Shown piece after piece: positions 17,580-26,750 of a DNA stretch of 64,000 bases (position 1 is its first letter; every line of letters starts with the position of its first letter). Where the stretch lies: contig JAWKLJ010000002.1 in assembly GCA_041392805.1 (NCBI GenBank), positions 1,937,001-2,001,000 of the forward strand, in the 5' to 3' direction. The DNA is from Saprospiraceae bacterium (GTDB taxonomy: Bacteria > Bacteroidota > Bacteroidia > Chitinophagales > Saprospiraceae). A program made the translations under genes and the position numbers. The notes beneath the pieces were generated by a model, which saw only the letters and a list, made by a program, of their open reading frames with translations, was not told where the DNA came from and ran no database searches.

Positions 17580-19421
17580 ATGAAACCTATTCAAACCCGT
17601 ATAACCCTGCTATACCTGTTTTTTTGCGTCACAGTTAGTGGCTTTTCTCAGCACCAAATAGAAAGAGTAGAGCCTCCATTTTGGTGGACAGGAATGAAGA
17701 ATCCTAGCCTTCAGCTGATGATTTATGGCAAAAACATTTCTAATTTAAACCCTAAAATTCAATACAAAGGAGTTGATATTGAACGGGTAATTAAGGTCAA
17801 AAACCCCAATTATCTATTCATCGACTTGACATTAGACCCCAAGGTCCAAGCCGGAACTTGCAATATTGTATTGTTAGATGGGGAAACCGTGGCAGCTTCT
17901 TATGCTTATGAATTATTGGTTCGTGAAAAAGATTCAGCGGCAAGAGAAGGCTTTAATAATTCGGACGTCATGTACCTCATTACGCCAGATCGGTTCGTAA
18001 ATGCAGATCCCGAAAACGATAATGTGGTAGGGATGAATGAAAAAATTAATCGTCAATTTAAAGGTGGGCGGCACGGCGGAGATATCTTGGGGATGGAGAA
18101 AAGCCTGGACTATATTGCGGAACTTGGGTGCACCGCTATTTGGTTGAATCCCGTTCTAGAGAATAATCAAGACGAATACTCCTATCATGGCTATTCCACT
18201 ACTGATTTTTACAAAGTGGATCCGCGCTATGGATCCAATGAAGCTTACCGACAATTAAGTAAAAAGGCTAAAGCTAAAGGGGTTAAATTAATCATGGATA
18301 TGATCGTGAACCATTGTGGATCAGGACATTGGTGGATGAATGACCTGCCAACAGACGATTGGCTCAATTCGACTAAAGGATACGTACAGACCAATCACAA
18401 AAAATCTGTTATCCAAGATCCCTATGTGGCCCAAATTGATCACCAAATTTTTGTCGATGGCTGGTTTGTAAAAACAATGCCAGATCTCAATCAACGCAAT
18501 CCGCTATTGGCGACCTATCTGACGCAAAATAGCATCTGGTGGATTGAATATGCTGATTTAGCAGGTATTCGAATGGATACTTATCCCTATCCTGATATGC
18601 ATTATATGGCCGAATGGACAGCCAGTGTTATGCACGAATATCCCAACTTTAATATTGTTGGCGAAGAATGGAATGGCAATCCTGCCATTGTTTCCTATTG
18701 GCAAAAGGGGAAGAAAAATCCAAATGGCTATACCTCCGAATTGAAAAGCCTAATGGATTTCCCGATCCAGGAAAGCCTGGTTAAGGCCTTGGGTAATGGA
18801 AACTGGGGTAATTTATATGAAATGCTGGCCAATGACTTTTTGTATGCAAATCCCTATAATTTGGTCGTTTTCCCCGATAACCATGATATGAATCGCTTTT
18901 ATGCTTCAGTTGGGGAAGACTTTGAGCTTTTCAAATTGGGGCTGACATTTATCCTAACTACGCGAGGTATTCCGCAGATCTATTATGGAACGGAGGTGCT
19001 TATGACCAATCCGGGTAAAGGTGATCATGGCCTGATCAGAGGTGATTTTCCTGGCGGCTGGACTGGCGATAAAGTGAATGCCTTTACGGGTGAGGGCTTG
19101 AGTGAAAAACAGCAAGAAGCGAAAGCATTTATTAGCAGGCTTCTAAAATGGAGAAAGCAGGCCACTGCTATACATTATGGTAAATTAATCCATTACGCCC
19201 CTGAAAAGGATACTTATGTGTATTTTAGATTTGATGAGAAACAAAAGGTAATGGTCATTCTAAACAAAAGCAACGCCACGGTAGACTTGGATTTAAATCG
19301 TTTTTCCGAAGTTTTAACCGGACCATCTGCTGGAAAAGATATTCTCACGGGAAAAGTTCATCAATTAAACACTAGCCTAAGTGTACCCGGTAAAACACCG
19401 ATGATTATTGAATTGGATTAA
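17580..19421 (+). CDS. GH13 alpha-amylase / neopullulanase-like (SusA type)
   Basis: A 613-residue exported enzyme with a signal peptide (ending SGFSQ), an N-terminal cyclomaltodextrinase beta-domain (about 27-115), the GH13 barrel (about 125-515) and a C-terminal beta-domain. All four conserved regions are visible: DMIVNH, GIRMD with nucleophile D333, VGEEW with acid/base E362, and FPDNHD with stabiliser D436. It should cleave alpha-1,4 links in maltodextrins or pullulan in the periplasm or at the cell surface. It is 33 bp after the DUF4403-like gene and 19 bp before a PhyH gene. A SusCD pair is absent nearby. Confidence 0.92.
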   Translation: MKPIQTRITLLYLFFCVTVSGFSQHQIERVEPPFWWTGMKNPSLQLMIYGKNISNLNPKIQYKGVDIERVIKVKNPNYLFIDLTLDPKVQAGTCNIVLLDGETVAASYAYELLVREKDSAAREGFNNSDVMYLITPDRFVNADPENDNVVGMNEKINRQFKGGRHGGDILGMEKSLDYIAELGCTAIWLNPVLENNQDEYSYHGYSTTDFYKVDPRYGSNEAYRQLSKKAKAKGVKLIMDMIVNHCGSGHWWMNDLPTDDWLNSTKGYVQTNHKKSVIQDPYVAQIDHQIFVDGWFVKTMPDLNQRNPLLATYLTQNSIWWIEYADLAGIRMDTYPYPDMHYMAEWTASVMHEYPNFNIVGEEWNGNPAIVSYWQKGKKNPNGYTSELKSLMDFPIQESLVKALGNGNWGNLYEMLANDFLYANPYNLVVFPDNHDMNRFYASVGEDFELFKLGLTFILTTRGIPQIYYGTEVLMTNPGKGDHGLIRGDFPGGWTGDKVNAFTGEGLSEKQQEAKAFISRLLKWRKQATAIHYGKLIHYAPEKDTYVYFRFDEKQKVMVILNKSNATVDLDLNRFSEVLTGPSAGKDILTGKVHQLNTSLSVPGKTPMIIELD

Positions 19422-19440
19422 TCAATTAATTGCTTCAGCT

Positions 19441-20268
19441 ATGAATAAAGTCAGTGTTGATTTAAGTGTTTTGAATTCACCCTTTAGGCTTTCGGAAGAA
19501 CAAATTCAGTTCTTTCGTGAAAACAGGTACATCAAACTCAAGGAGGTGTTTCCTGCTGACATTTTGGCCTATTTTGGGCAAACTATTGCAGATAAGGTAA
19601 GGGAACTAAATACCATGCATTTACCTATGGAGGAAAGAGATACCTACAGTAAGGCCTTTTTGCAAATCATGAACCTATGGAGAGAAGATGAAGACATTAA
19701 GCAGTTCGTATTTGGCAAACGATTGGCTAAAATTGCGACAGACTTAATGGGGGTAAGTGGTGTACGTCTTTATCATGATCAAGCCTTGTTCAAGGAACCC
19801 GGAGGCGGCATCACCCCGTGGCATGCCGACCAGTATTATTGGCCCCTTGCCAATGAGCATACGGTCACCGTTTGGATTCCGTTACAAGCTACACCATTAG
19901 AGATGGGCCCCTTGGAGTTTAGTTCCAAAAGCCATCAATTAAGGGAAGGCCGTGACTTGAAAATCAGTGATGATAGTGAAATGGTGATAGATGAAATCCT
20001 GGCTAATGCCCATTTCGAACACATTATCGAAGCATTTGATTTAGGTGAGGTGAGCTTCCATGCTGGCTGGTTGTACCATCGTGCAGGTGCCAATAAATCC
20101 GACCAAATGCGACAAGTCATGACCATTATTTACATGGATCAAGATATTCGCCTCAAGGCGCCTTCAAACGAAAACCAACAAGCTGACTGGGATACCTGGT
20201 GCCCTGGTGCCCAAATCGGCGAAATCGTAAATACGCCATTAAACCCAGTGCTCTATTCTAAGGAATAA
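19441..20268 (+). CDS. Phytanoyl-CoA dioxygenase (PhyH) family protein
   Basis: The ATG at 19441 is chosen because the earlier candidate at 19408 overlaps the amylase gene and adds only non-conserved residues. The 275-residue protein has the iron-binding facial triad of Fe(II)/2-oxoglutarate oxygenases: H128-x-D130 in TPWHAD, and H213 in LYHRAGAN, with a later arginine (MRQVMTIIY) positioned to hold 2-oxoglutarate. It hydroxylates an unknown small substrate in the cytoplasm. It follows the amylase by 19 bp and may share its mRNA, although a functional link is not obvious. Confidence 0.85.
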   Translation: MNKVSVDLSVLNSPFRLSEEQIQFFRENRYIKLKEVFPADILAYFGQTIADKVRELNTMHLPMEERDTYSKAFLQIMNLWREDEDIKQFVFGKRLAKIATDLMGVSGVRLYHDQALFKEPGGGITPWHADQYYWPLANEHTVTVWIPLQATPLEMGPLEFSSKSHQLREGRDLKISDDSEMVIDEILANAHFEHIIEAFDLGEVSFHAGWLYHRAGANKSDQMRQVMTIIYMDQDIRLKAPSNENQQADWDTWCPGAQIGEIVNTPLNPVLYSKE

Positions 20269-20281
20269 TTAACTGGCATTA

Positions 20282-20318
20282 ATTGGAGAAATAGGCCAAT
20301 AAACCCTATTTCTCCAAT
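20282..20318. terminator. Strong bidirectional hairpin between convergent genes
   Basis: ATTGGAGAAATAGG (20282-20295) pairs perfectly with CCTATTTCTCCAAT (20305-20318) around a 9-nt loop. It lies between the PhyH stop and the convergent DUF6435 gene and can serve both. Confidence 0.75.
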
Positions 20319-20371
20319 ACCTCCACTCCTCCATTACCTCCACGTCCCTAAAACAATACCTCTGTTTTCCC

Positions 20372-20554
20372 CTATTTCTCGTCCCCCGCTTTCATCTTTT
20401 CCATTTCCTTCATGACCTCCTCTGCTTCGGCAACCTTGGCAGAATAAGCTTTTATATCACCACTTCTTTGTATGAGCATCGCCTCTTCCATCAGGGCAAG
20501 GTATTTTTTCTCCAATTTTTTAGCAGGGTCCTTTTTAAATAATCCAAACATCAT
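20372..20554 (-). CDS. Small DUF6435 (Lacal_2735-like) protein
   Basis: A 60-residue protein beginning MMFGLFKKDPAKKLEKKY, a start seen in the small Bacteroidota proteins called Lacal_2735 family or DUF6435. The rest is a charged helix (LMEEAMLIQRSGDIKAYSAK) followed by a Glu/Lys-rich tail, so it is probably a single helical hairpin. Function is unknown. It is divergent from the DUF481-like gene and convergent with PhyH. The second ATG at 20551 is an equally possible start. Confidence 0.8.
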   Translation of the reverse strand: MMFGLFKKDPAKKLEKKYLALMEEAMLIQRSGDIKAYSAKVAEAEEVMKEMEKMKAGDEK

Positions 20555-20651
20555 TATTTTTTAATAGGCTGAACATCAGCAGCCTCAAATAGTTCAAGAA
20601 TTGTTGGCTCATTATTTGTAGATAGCAAAACTTACTTCGAGAATAGGAAAG

Positions 20652-21407
20652 ATGAAAAGAAAAATAATTTTACTGCTATTGTTGTTGGTATCGACTGTCA
20701 AAGCATTTACCCAGATTGTAAACATTGAAGACAAAAGATTCAAAAAGGATACCGTAGGCACCTTCGGCCAGATTAATTTGGGGCTCAATTTAGTAAGGAA
20801 TACCAGCTCCATACTTAGTTTTAATACAGAGCTGCGGGTAGATGTCATTGAGGAAGACCGCACTTGGCTAGCACTCGGAAATTATAACCTTATTAAAACG
20901 GGAGATGAAAGCCTTGTGAATGCAGGCTTCGCTCACTTAAGGTTTGGCAAGGCACTTTCAAAATATATTAAATGGGAAGCATTTGCACAAAGTCAGTTTG
21001 ATGAACGCCTTAAAATGACTTTTCGAGGGCTGCTGGGGACTGGCCCTAGGTTTGGGCTACTTAAAGGAAAACAGCAGCTTTTTCTCGGTACCTTATATAT
21101 GTTCGAATATAATCAAATTAACAAGGGTGAACGTTATTTTCGAGATCATCGACTCAGTATTTCGCTTTCTGCTCAGATATCACTAACTCCAACCTTCACC
21201 ATCGCCAATACGTCGTATTACCAACCCATCTTAAGCACTTTTGGGGAGGCCCGGTTAACATCTGGAACGTCTGTTAACCTCAAAATAACAGATCGGCTTT
21301 CTTTTTCAGCCGCTTTTAATATTTCTTATGATGGGAAAATTGGAGATGTTGATGGGGTTCCCAATACAGTTCATCGATTGATCAACAGCATTCGCTGGGT
21401 ATTTTAA
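20652..21407 (+). CDS. DUF481-like outer-membrane beta-barrel protein
   Basis: A 251-residue protein with a signal peptide (residues 1-20, ending KAFTQ) followed by alternating amphipathic beta-strands with Tyr/Phe girdles and a C-terminal phenylalanine (SIRWVF), all typical of an outer-membrane barrel. The pattern LVNAGFAHLRFGKALSKYIKW resembles DUF481 proteins. No enzyme motif is seen. It is a single gene whose stop lies 11 bp from the stop of the convergent small protein. Confidence 0.75.
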   Translation: MKRKIILLLLLLVSTVKAFTQIVNIEDKRFKKDTVGTFGQINLGLNLVRNTSSILSFNTELRVDVIEEDRTWLALGNYNLIKTGDESLVNAGFAHLRFGKALSKYIKWEAFAQSQFDERLKMTFRGLLGTGPRFGLLKGKQQLFLGTLYMFEYNQINKGERYFRDHRLSISLSAQISLTPTFTIANTSYYQPILSTFGEARLTSGTSVNLKITDRLSFSAAFNISYDGKIGDVDGVPNTVHRLINSIRWVF

Positions 21408-21418
21408 GAAAGGAACAT

Positions 21419-21700
21419 TCAGATAATATCTTCAAATTCCTCTTCCTCCCTTTCCGGCAGGTGGCGTGCCTGCGCAGACATGCTTATGGCCTCCATTTGA
21501 GAAAATTGTTGCCTGACAGCAGCCAAAAAAGCATCATCTACCAGCTGTTGGATATCGGGCAGACGCTCCAAGCCTTCCTGCATGCGGAACTTATATGTTT
21601 GTTCATATAGATTGTCTTCAAATTTAATAGAAAGCCTGGTATCCATTTTAAAGATGGTAATCTTTAGGGTTGGGTGTTCGACATAGCCTATAATTCGCAT
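21419..21700 (-). CDS. Hypothetical small acidic protein
   Basis: A 93-residue protein of no family I recognise. It has an N-terminal beta-rich half (IIGYVEHPTLKITIFKMD), a central helix region and a very acidic tail (PEREEEEFEDII). It starts 2 bp after the DUF2520 gene stop on the same strand, so translational coupling with that cluster is likely, and this spacing is the main reason to accept it as real. Confidence 0.7.
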   Translation of the reverse strand: MRIIGYVEHPTLKITIFKMDTRLSIKFEDNLYEQTYKFRMQEGLERLPDIQQLVDDAFLAAVRQQFSQMEAISMSAQARHLPEREEEEFEDII

Positions 21701-21702
21701 AC

Positions 21703-22512
21703 TTATTTGTTTTTTTCTTTGAGTAATGCCGGATGGATGCTTTCAGTCATCATGATATATAATTCGGATAATAATGCTGGTTCTTTTTGACTGAGAAAAG
21801 CTAAATGCCGCTCGATAGTTGGCAAATCGCCGCGCAAGGCCGGTCCTGTTTGGGCTTGGGCCGGGGAATGGGTCTTCAATTTTTGAGCAGTAGCTTCTAT
21901 CAATGGATGTAATAAAGAAAAAGGGAGACCTTCCTCTCGGAGTAACTCATCCATTAAATAATAGAGATGATTACTGAAATTATTAACAAATACAGCAGCG
22001 ACATGTAGCGCATTTCGTTGTTCATCATCCATTTCATAAACCTGATGGCTGATTGACAGGGCCAGTTTTTGAAGTAATATTTTATCCTCTTTTTTTGAGG
22101 CATAAAGGCAAATGGGAATCTTTAGAAAATCAACTGCTTGATCCAGCGAAAAGGATTGCAAAGGGTAAAAAACACCAAAACGTTGAAATTGCCCTTCTAA
22201 TACCTTTGATGGTGTGCTCCCTGAGGTATGAACGACCAATTTTTCGTGTTGATTCAAAAAAGCTATTTGAGTCGCCACTTCCGCTATGGCACGATCACTG
22301 ACGGCAACAAGGTACAGGTCTGCCGTAGCATCAATAAGCGATACTTGATCCGTAAAGGGGCAAGAAAGCAACTCACCAAGTAGGTGGGCTTTTTCTAGCG
22401 TCCGATTATATACCTGAATAATTTTATTGTTTCCTTGCACAAGGGCTTTCCCCAAGTGCGTAGCCACGTTTCCGGCACCAATGATTACAATATTTATCTC
22501 TTGTTTAGACAA
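21703..22512 (-). CDS. Rossmann-like and DUF2520 domain protein
   Basis: A 269-residue protein with an N-terminal NAD(P)-binding fold (VIIGAGNVATHLGKAL) and the C-terminal helical DUF2520 domain (NALHVAAVFVNNFSNHLY). It resembles pyrroline-5-carboxylate reductase and F420-dependent oxidoreductase families and is often annotated as a predicted oxidoreductase. It lies 13 bp after the ccmF-like gene stop on the same strand, as part of a cluster with ccmE. The reaction is unknown. Confidence 0.88.
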   Translation of the reverse strand: MSKQEINIVIIGAGNVATHLGKALVQGNNKIIQVYNRTLEKAHLLGELLSCPFTDQVSLIDATADLYLVAVSDRAIAEVATQIAFLNQHEKLVVHTSGSTPSKVLEGQFQRFGVFYPLQSFSLDQAVDFLKIPICLYASKKEDKILLQKLALSISHQVYEMDDEQRNALHVAAVFVNNFSNHLYYLMDELLREEGLPFSLLHPLIEATAQKLKTHSPAQAQTGPALRGDLPTIERHLAFLSQKEPALLSELYIMMTESIHPALLKEKNK

Positions 22513-22525
22513 CAGTCAGGTGGAT

Positions 22526-25393
22526 TTAAACATCAATGGTCCGACCTCTTATCCGATGCCACATACTAAATCCTAACCCAAACATCATCAGCAAAGAGCC
22601 GAACCAGAACAAATTAATACCTGGAAATTCTATGGCCTCCAACACCAGAAAGTCATAGCGGAAAGAATCCGTCGCAATCTCCAATGGGACATTGTAGGAT
22701 TCACGCTCCTTGTGGGCTACCAATAGCGTGACCTTTTCCTCTTTGGGATCAATATTCGTCAAGCGAAAATGAAGTCCATAGGCGTTGAGTTCATCTTTGA
22801 TGTTATAAGGCCGATTTTCACGGATCAAATAAATCGGTTGGGCTTGCGCCATTGTTCCATTTGGTAAGGCGACATTGACCATTGCACCCACTGCTATATC
22901 TCCATCTTCTGCCGTATAATTTGGATGTGTCGGTTTTGTATTAAAACCATTGAATTGGAAATTGATGTCACCTAAAAGGAAACGTTCACCTTGCTTGAGT
23001 TTAAATTCCTGGTAATCCAAATCTTCTTCCGGCGTCAAAACCAGGTCAAGAATAGCTTGATGTAAACGTATTTTTGTACTCAATTCATGAATTTGTACGG
23101 GATAGGTATACAATAATTGCCCTCTGAGCACCATTACTGGGAGAGCCGTATAAATACTGTCATCCCCACTCATCTGAATGCGCACTTTGGCACCAATGGA
23201 GATATCTCCTTCTTCCGCCTTATAATCTGGGTGAGTAGCCCCTCGAACAATTTCATCCACTTGAAGCCTAAAATTCCTCAAAGAAAAAGTGTCCCGATCG
23301 CGAATAGGTATCGTATCCTGAAAGGCATAAGCTTGTTGCAACGGAACGGTATGGCGTTTGAAATTCAGGCTGTCTTCCCTGTTTTTGCGAAATTCTGCAT
23401 CAATTTCGATTTGAGGTAAAGCCCGAATGCTAGTGAAAATATCACGGCCAAAATAATGCTTGGTAGAAGGATTGTAGACCTCTACCTTCGTAAAGTTTTT
23501 ATCATAAAGGATATCGGGGGTTAAGTTAAATTCTTCTGCGATTTTCCCCGAGGCATCTCTTCTTTTGTAATTGACAGTATAGGTACGGAGCCGGTTTTCA
23601 ACCGTGTCTTTGACATAAGTTACCTCATAATTATTCATCACCATGGTATTCCCCTTAAAGAGCATAATGTTCTTTTGGGCAATGTCCTCATCTGCTCCTT
23701 CTATCATACCTTCCATCGCCCATGGATTAGACGAAATATGGCGCTTGTTCAAGCCTGAGGCAATAATGCCGACAATCATCAGCCCGAATCCAATATGCGC
23801 CAAGGTAGACCCTGCCACTTTTAAATTCCCTTTTAGGTAGGTAATCAGGAAATCCAGATTAGCCACCACCGTAAAAATGCCTGCAAATAAAAGTGCTATG
23901 TAAGGGACTGTTTTAGCTGAAATCCAAAAGGTAGTAAGAAAAGTCAAAATAGCGGCGATAATTAGGCTCACGATGCTGTGAAGGGCCACTTTTTTCTGAT
24001 TTGTTTTCCAATTTATCCCTTTGTAACGAAGAAATTGTGACACACCCGATAACACACCAATGAATACGGCTATCCAAAGCTGGTATTTATTGAAATGCTC
24101 GACGGGGTCTGTGATTACTCTTCCTTCATAAATCGGGTCAAAAGACTGCATGATTTTATTAAAAACAGGTAAGGAAGTAGACCCCGTAATGAGTAAGCCA
24201 GAAAAAAACAAGACTAGGCTTCCGATAAACATCCAAAATTCTCTGGAAGCAAGGGGCTCTTCCTTCTCGGGTCCGGGTATTTTTCGGTATTGTTTGACCA
24301 TCAGTACAATAGGTAACAAAACAAATGTCCCTAGAAAAAGAATTAACTGTGATTCCAGGCCCATTTCGGTAAAAGCATGGACCGAGGTTTCCCCTAAAAC
24401 ACCACTGCGAGTCAAAAAAGTAGAATAAAGAACCAGTATAAAAGAAAGTATATAAAAGATGTAAGTCGTTCGAATGGAATGATTCGTATTATTAGCTACA
24501 AGATTGGTATGAATACCTGCAAGAAGCAACAACCAGGGAACCAATGAGGTATTCTCAACCGGATCCCAGGCCCAATATCCTCCGAAGGAAAGAGCCTCAT
24601 ATGCCCAGGCTGATCCCATCAGGATTCCAGTACCTAAAATCGCACCAGAAAACAAGGCCCAACTTAGGGCTGGCCTTAGCCAGGCTTTGTGCTCGCCCGT
24701 CCATAGTCCCGCAACTGCATAGCAAAAAGGGACCGAAGTAGAGGCAAAACCCAAGAATAGGGTAGGAGGGTGGATCGTCATCCAATAATTTTGTAGGGAG
24801 GCGTTTAGGCCTGTCCCAGAAATGAGACTGAGGTAATCCGCGCTGGCAAAAATGGGCGCATCCATAACTTCTCTCAGTAATAAGGTGGGATTGCTGCCAA
24901 TCCTTACCGGATCATCGCCAAAGCCCACATATACGCCTAGTATCATCGACATCAAAAAAACTTGAATCAAGGCTAATACCGACATAGTTGGCGCCTCCCA
25001 TTTTTTGGCAGTTAGAATCATTGCCGCTCCCAGTACGACATGCCAAAACATCCATAAGAGAAAACTTCCCTCCTGGCCTTCCCAAAATGCGGCAAACACA
25101 TATTTAAAGGGTAAATCGTCCGAAACATGCCCTTGTACATATTGGTATTCATAATACTTATTGATCATTACATAGAAGATGACTCCTATGACCGTGAATA
25201 CACTAATACCGTGAATCCCAAAAGCGGCTCGCCCTAGCTTTTTCCAGCTCTCGCCCTCTAAGGTGTTTTCTCTTTGAGTGCCGAAAAAATAAGCAATGGC
25301 AGCCAATAGGCTTCCCACAAATCCTAAGAGAATGGCCACATGCCCGATTCTCCCTGGCCACAAATGTTCTCCTATATATTGTATACTATCCAT
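22526..25393 (-). CDS. ccmF: Cytochrome c assembly protein, CcmF/CcsA type
   Basis: A 955-residue polytopic membrane protein. The heme-handling WWD-type segment is visible as GGYWAWDPVENTSLVPWL, flanked by conserved histidines (WMTIHPPTLFLGF and later). About 14 membrane segments fill residues 15-550. A long periplasmic beta-rich domain follows (about 560-920), and a last membrane helix ends the protein (LFWFGSLLMMFGLGFSMW). It should attach heme to apocytochromes c at the periplasmic face of the inner membrane together with CcmE. It follows ccmE by 68 bp. The length beyond E. coli CcmF (about 650) comes from the periplasmic extension, which Bacteroidota homologues commonly have. Confidence 0.92.
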   Translation of the reverse strand: MDSIQYIGEHLWPGRIGHVAILLGFVGSLLAAIAYFFGTQRENTLEGESWKKLGRAAFGIHGISVFTVIGVIFYVMINKYYEYQYVQGHVSDDLPFKYVFAAFWEGQEGSFLLWMFWHVVLGAAMILTAKKWEAPTMSVLALIQVFLMSMILGVYVGFGDDPVRIGSNPTLLLREVMDAPIFASADYLSLISGTGLNASLQNYWMTIHPPTLFLGFASTSVPFCYAVAGLWTGEHKAWLRPALSWALFSGAILGTGILMGSAWAYEALSFGGYWAWDPVENTSLVPWLLLLAGIHTNLVANNTNHSIRTTYIFYILSFILVLYSTFLTRSGVLGETSVHAFTEMGLESQLILFLGTFVLLPIVLMVKQYRKIPGPEKEEPLASREFWMFIGSLVLFFSGLLITGSTSLPVFNKIMQSFDPIYEGRVITDPVEHFNKYQLWIAVFIGVLSGVSQFLRYKGINWKTNQKKVALHSIVSLIIAAILTFLTTFWISAKTVPYIALLFAGIFTVVANLDFLITYLKGNLKVAGSTLAHIGFGLMIVGIIASGLNKRHISSNPWAMEGMIEGADEDIAQKNIMLFKGNTMVMNNYEVTYVKDTVENRLRTYTVNYKRRDASGKIAEEFNLTPDILYDKNFTKVEVYNPSTKHYFGRDIFTSIRALPQIEIDAEFRKNREDSLNFKRHTVPLQQAYAFQDTIPIRDRDTFSLRNFRLQVDEIVRGATHPDYKAEEGDISIGAKVRIQMSGDDSIYTALPVMVLRGQLLYTYPVQIHELSTKIRLHQAILDLVLTPEEDLDYQEFKLKQGERFLLGDINFQFNGFNTKPTHPNYTAEDGDIAVGAMVNVALPNGTMAQAQPIYLIRENRPYNIKDELNAYGLHFRLTNIDPKEEKVTLLVAHKERESYNVPLEIATDSFRYDFLVLEAIEFPGINLFWFGSLLMMFGLGFSMWHRIRGRTIDV

Positions 25394-25461
25394 GAATGTT
25401 TTACTTAATGCCTAATCACAAAAGCCACTTCGAAAATGTAAATTTGTGTTGTCAATATCCC

Positions 25462-25860
25462 TTAACTCGCCTTTTCAGTACGAATATAAATCTCCTCATC
25501 CTTGTATTTAGAAGGACATTTTAGCAGCATATCCGTCGCCCAAAATTCATCGCCTTTCATTTCACCTGTTATAACAATTTGCTCGGAAAGCTCAAAATCT
25601 TGAGGCCTTGCTGCCTGTAGGACCACCTTTTTTTCTTCTCCATTGCGGTCTTTAATAAAAAAAGTAAATAAATCGGGGTTGACTTCAGGATTATAGACCA
25701 TTTCCTTGTCTTTGGATAATTGCCCCGCAATCTTTACCCGACTGCCAGATTGCATGGCATCTGAGAACGTAGCGTAGGTCGTTGTGTCTTTAATGGCAGT
25801 AGTAAGCAGAACGATCGCCGCTAGGATCATCACAATTCCTATGATATGAATTCTTTTCAT
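25462..25860 (-). CDS. ccmE: Cytochrome c maturation heme chaperone CcmE (CxxxY type)
   Basis: The start at 25860 is preferred over 25878 because it puts the membrane anchor first (MKRIHIIGIVMILAAIVLL) and leaves a short leader after a TAACTTTG box. The 132-residue protein has one N-terminal helix and the OB-fold CcmE domain. The heme-binding position that is His in E. coli (HxxxY) is cysteine here: C115-P-S-K-Y119. CxxxY forms are known in archaea and some bacteria. It probably passes heme to the downstream CcmF-like protein. Confidence 0.9.
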   Translation of the reverse strand: MKRIHIIGIVMILAAIVLLTTAIKDTTTYATFSDAMQSGSRVKIAGQLSKDKEMVYNPEVNPDLFTFFIKDRNGEEKKVVLQAARPQDFELSEQIVITGEMKGDEFWATDMLLKCPSKYKDEEIYIRTEKAS

Positions 25861-25875
25861 GGCGTTAAATTTTTG

Positions 25876-25883
25876 CAAAGTTA
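25876..25883 (-). promoter_or_regulatory. Probable ccmE promoter -7 box
   Basis: On the minus strand TAACTTTG matches the Bacteroidota TAnnTTTG element and leaves a leader of roughly 10 nt before the ccmE ATG. A TTTG occurs 23 bp upstream, slightly wider than the usual 19-21 bp, so only the -7 box is well supported. Confidence 0.5.
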
Positions 25884-25936
25884 ATGGCTTCTGCGACTAA
25901 TAAGGTCAAAATGTTGTCATAAGTGAGGGTTAAATT

Positions 25937-25968
25937 ATTGTTTTATCCTGAGTAAACCCTTAAGTTTG
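25937..25968 (+). promoter_or_regulatory. ftsE promoter, Bacteroidota type
   Basis: ATTG at 25937-25940 (one mismatch to TTTG) is 20 bp upstream of TAAGTTTG at 25961-25968, a good match to the -33/-7 arrangement. The ftsE ATG is only 9 bp after the box, so the mRNA should be nearly leaderless. The TTG codon at 25966 inside the box cannot be the translation start of such an mRNA. Confidence 0.6.
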
Positions 25969-25977
25969 CCAACCATT

Positions 25978-26667
25978 ATGACGAATCTAATTGTACACCT
26001 CAAGGATGTCGGTATTTATCAGGGCAAAACCAAGGTTTTAAAACAGGTTAACCTGAAAATATCAAAGGGCGAATTTACCTACTTGATTGGCAAAACAGGT
26101 AGTGGCAAATCCAGTTTGTTAAAAACGCTCTATGCGGCACTCCCCGTCACCGAAGGAGAAGCAAGCGTCACAGGATACGACCTGAAATCCCTCAATAGGA
26201 AAAGTATTCCACTCCTCAGGCGGCAATTGGGCATTGTTTTCCAGGATTTCAACTTGTTGACGGATCGAAATATTGAACAAAACCTCCGCTTCGTACTACA
26301 AGCAACAGGGTGGAAATCCGAAAAAGACATTATGACTCGTATTACGACTGTACTGGAGCAGGTTGATTTGAAAGATAAAACCCGAAAATTCCCACACGAA
26401 CTTTCTGGTGGTGAGCAACAACGGATCGTCATTGCCCGCGCGCTGCTTAACAAACCCCAGATCATCCTGGCTGACGAACCAACCGGCAACCTGGACCCCG
26501 AAACGGCGGATGATATCCTCTTACTCCTCCGGCGCCTCGCCCAACAAAACGATACAGCCGTCCTTTTTGCGACCCATGATTATCGCATCTTAGAAAATTT
26601 TCCCGCTCGCATTATCCGATGCCTGAATGGAAAGGTGGTGAGTGAAGAAGACGACCTGGAAATCTGA
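25978..26667 (+). CDS. ftsE: Cell division ABC ATPase FtsE
   Basis: A 229-residue ABC ATPase with Walker A GKTGSGKSS, Q-loop region VFQDFNLL, signature LSGGEQQR, Walker B IILADEPTGNLD and switch histidine in ATHD. Length and the TDRNIEQNLRF segment fit FtsE, which with FtsX controls cell wall hydrolases at the septum. The start at 25978 is chosen from the promoter position. No ftsX lies beside it, so the partner must be elsewhere. LolD- or MacB-type ATPases are similar, and a different assignment cannot be fully excluded. Confidence 0.85.
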   Translation: MTNLIVHLKDVGIYQGKTKVLKQVNLKISKGEFTYLIGKTGSGKSSLLKTLYAALPVTEGEASVTGYDLKSLNRKSIPLLRRQLGIVFQDFNLLTDRNIEQNLRFVLQATGWKSEKDIMTRITTVLEQVDLKDKTRKFPHELSGGEQQRIVIARALLNKPQIILADEPTGNLDPETADDILLLLRRLAQQNDTAVLFATHDYRILENFPARIIRCLNGKVVSEEDDLEI

Positions 26668-26750
26668 AAAACGAGGTAGTGCGTAAGCCCCCTTTCTAAA
26701 TTTCGCTAATCTTGCTTTTCTTCTCTATTTTGGAGACTTATAATTGACCA

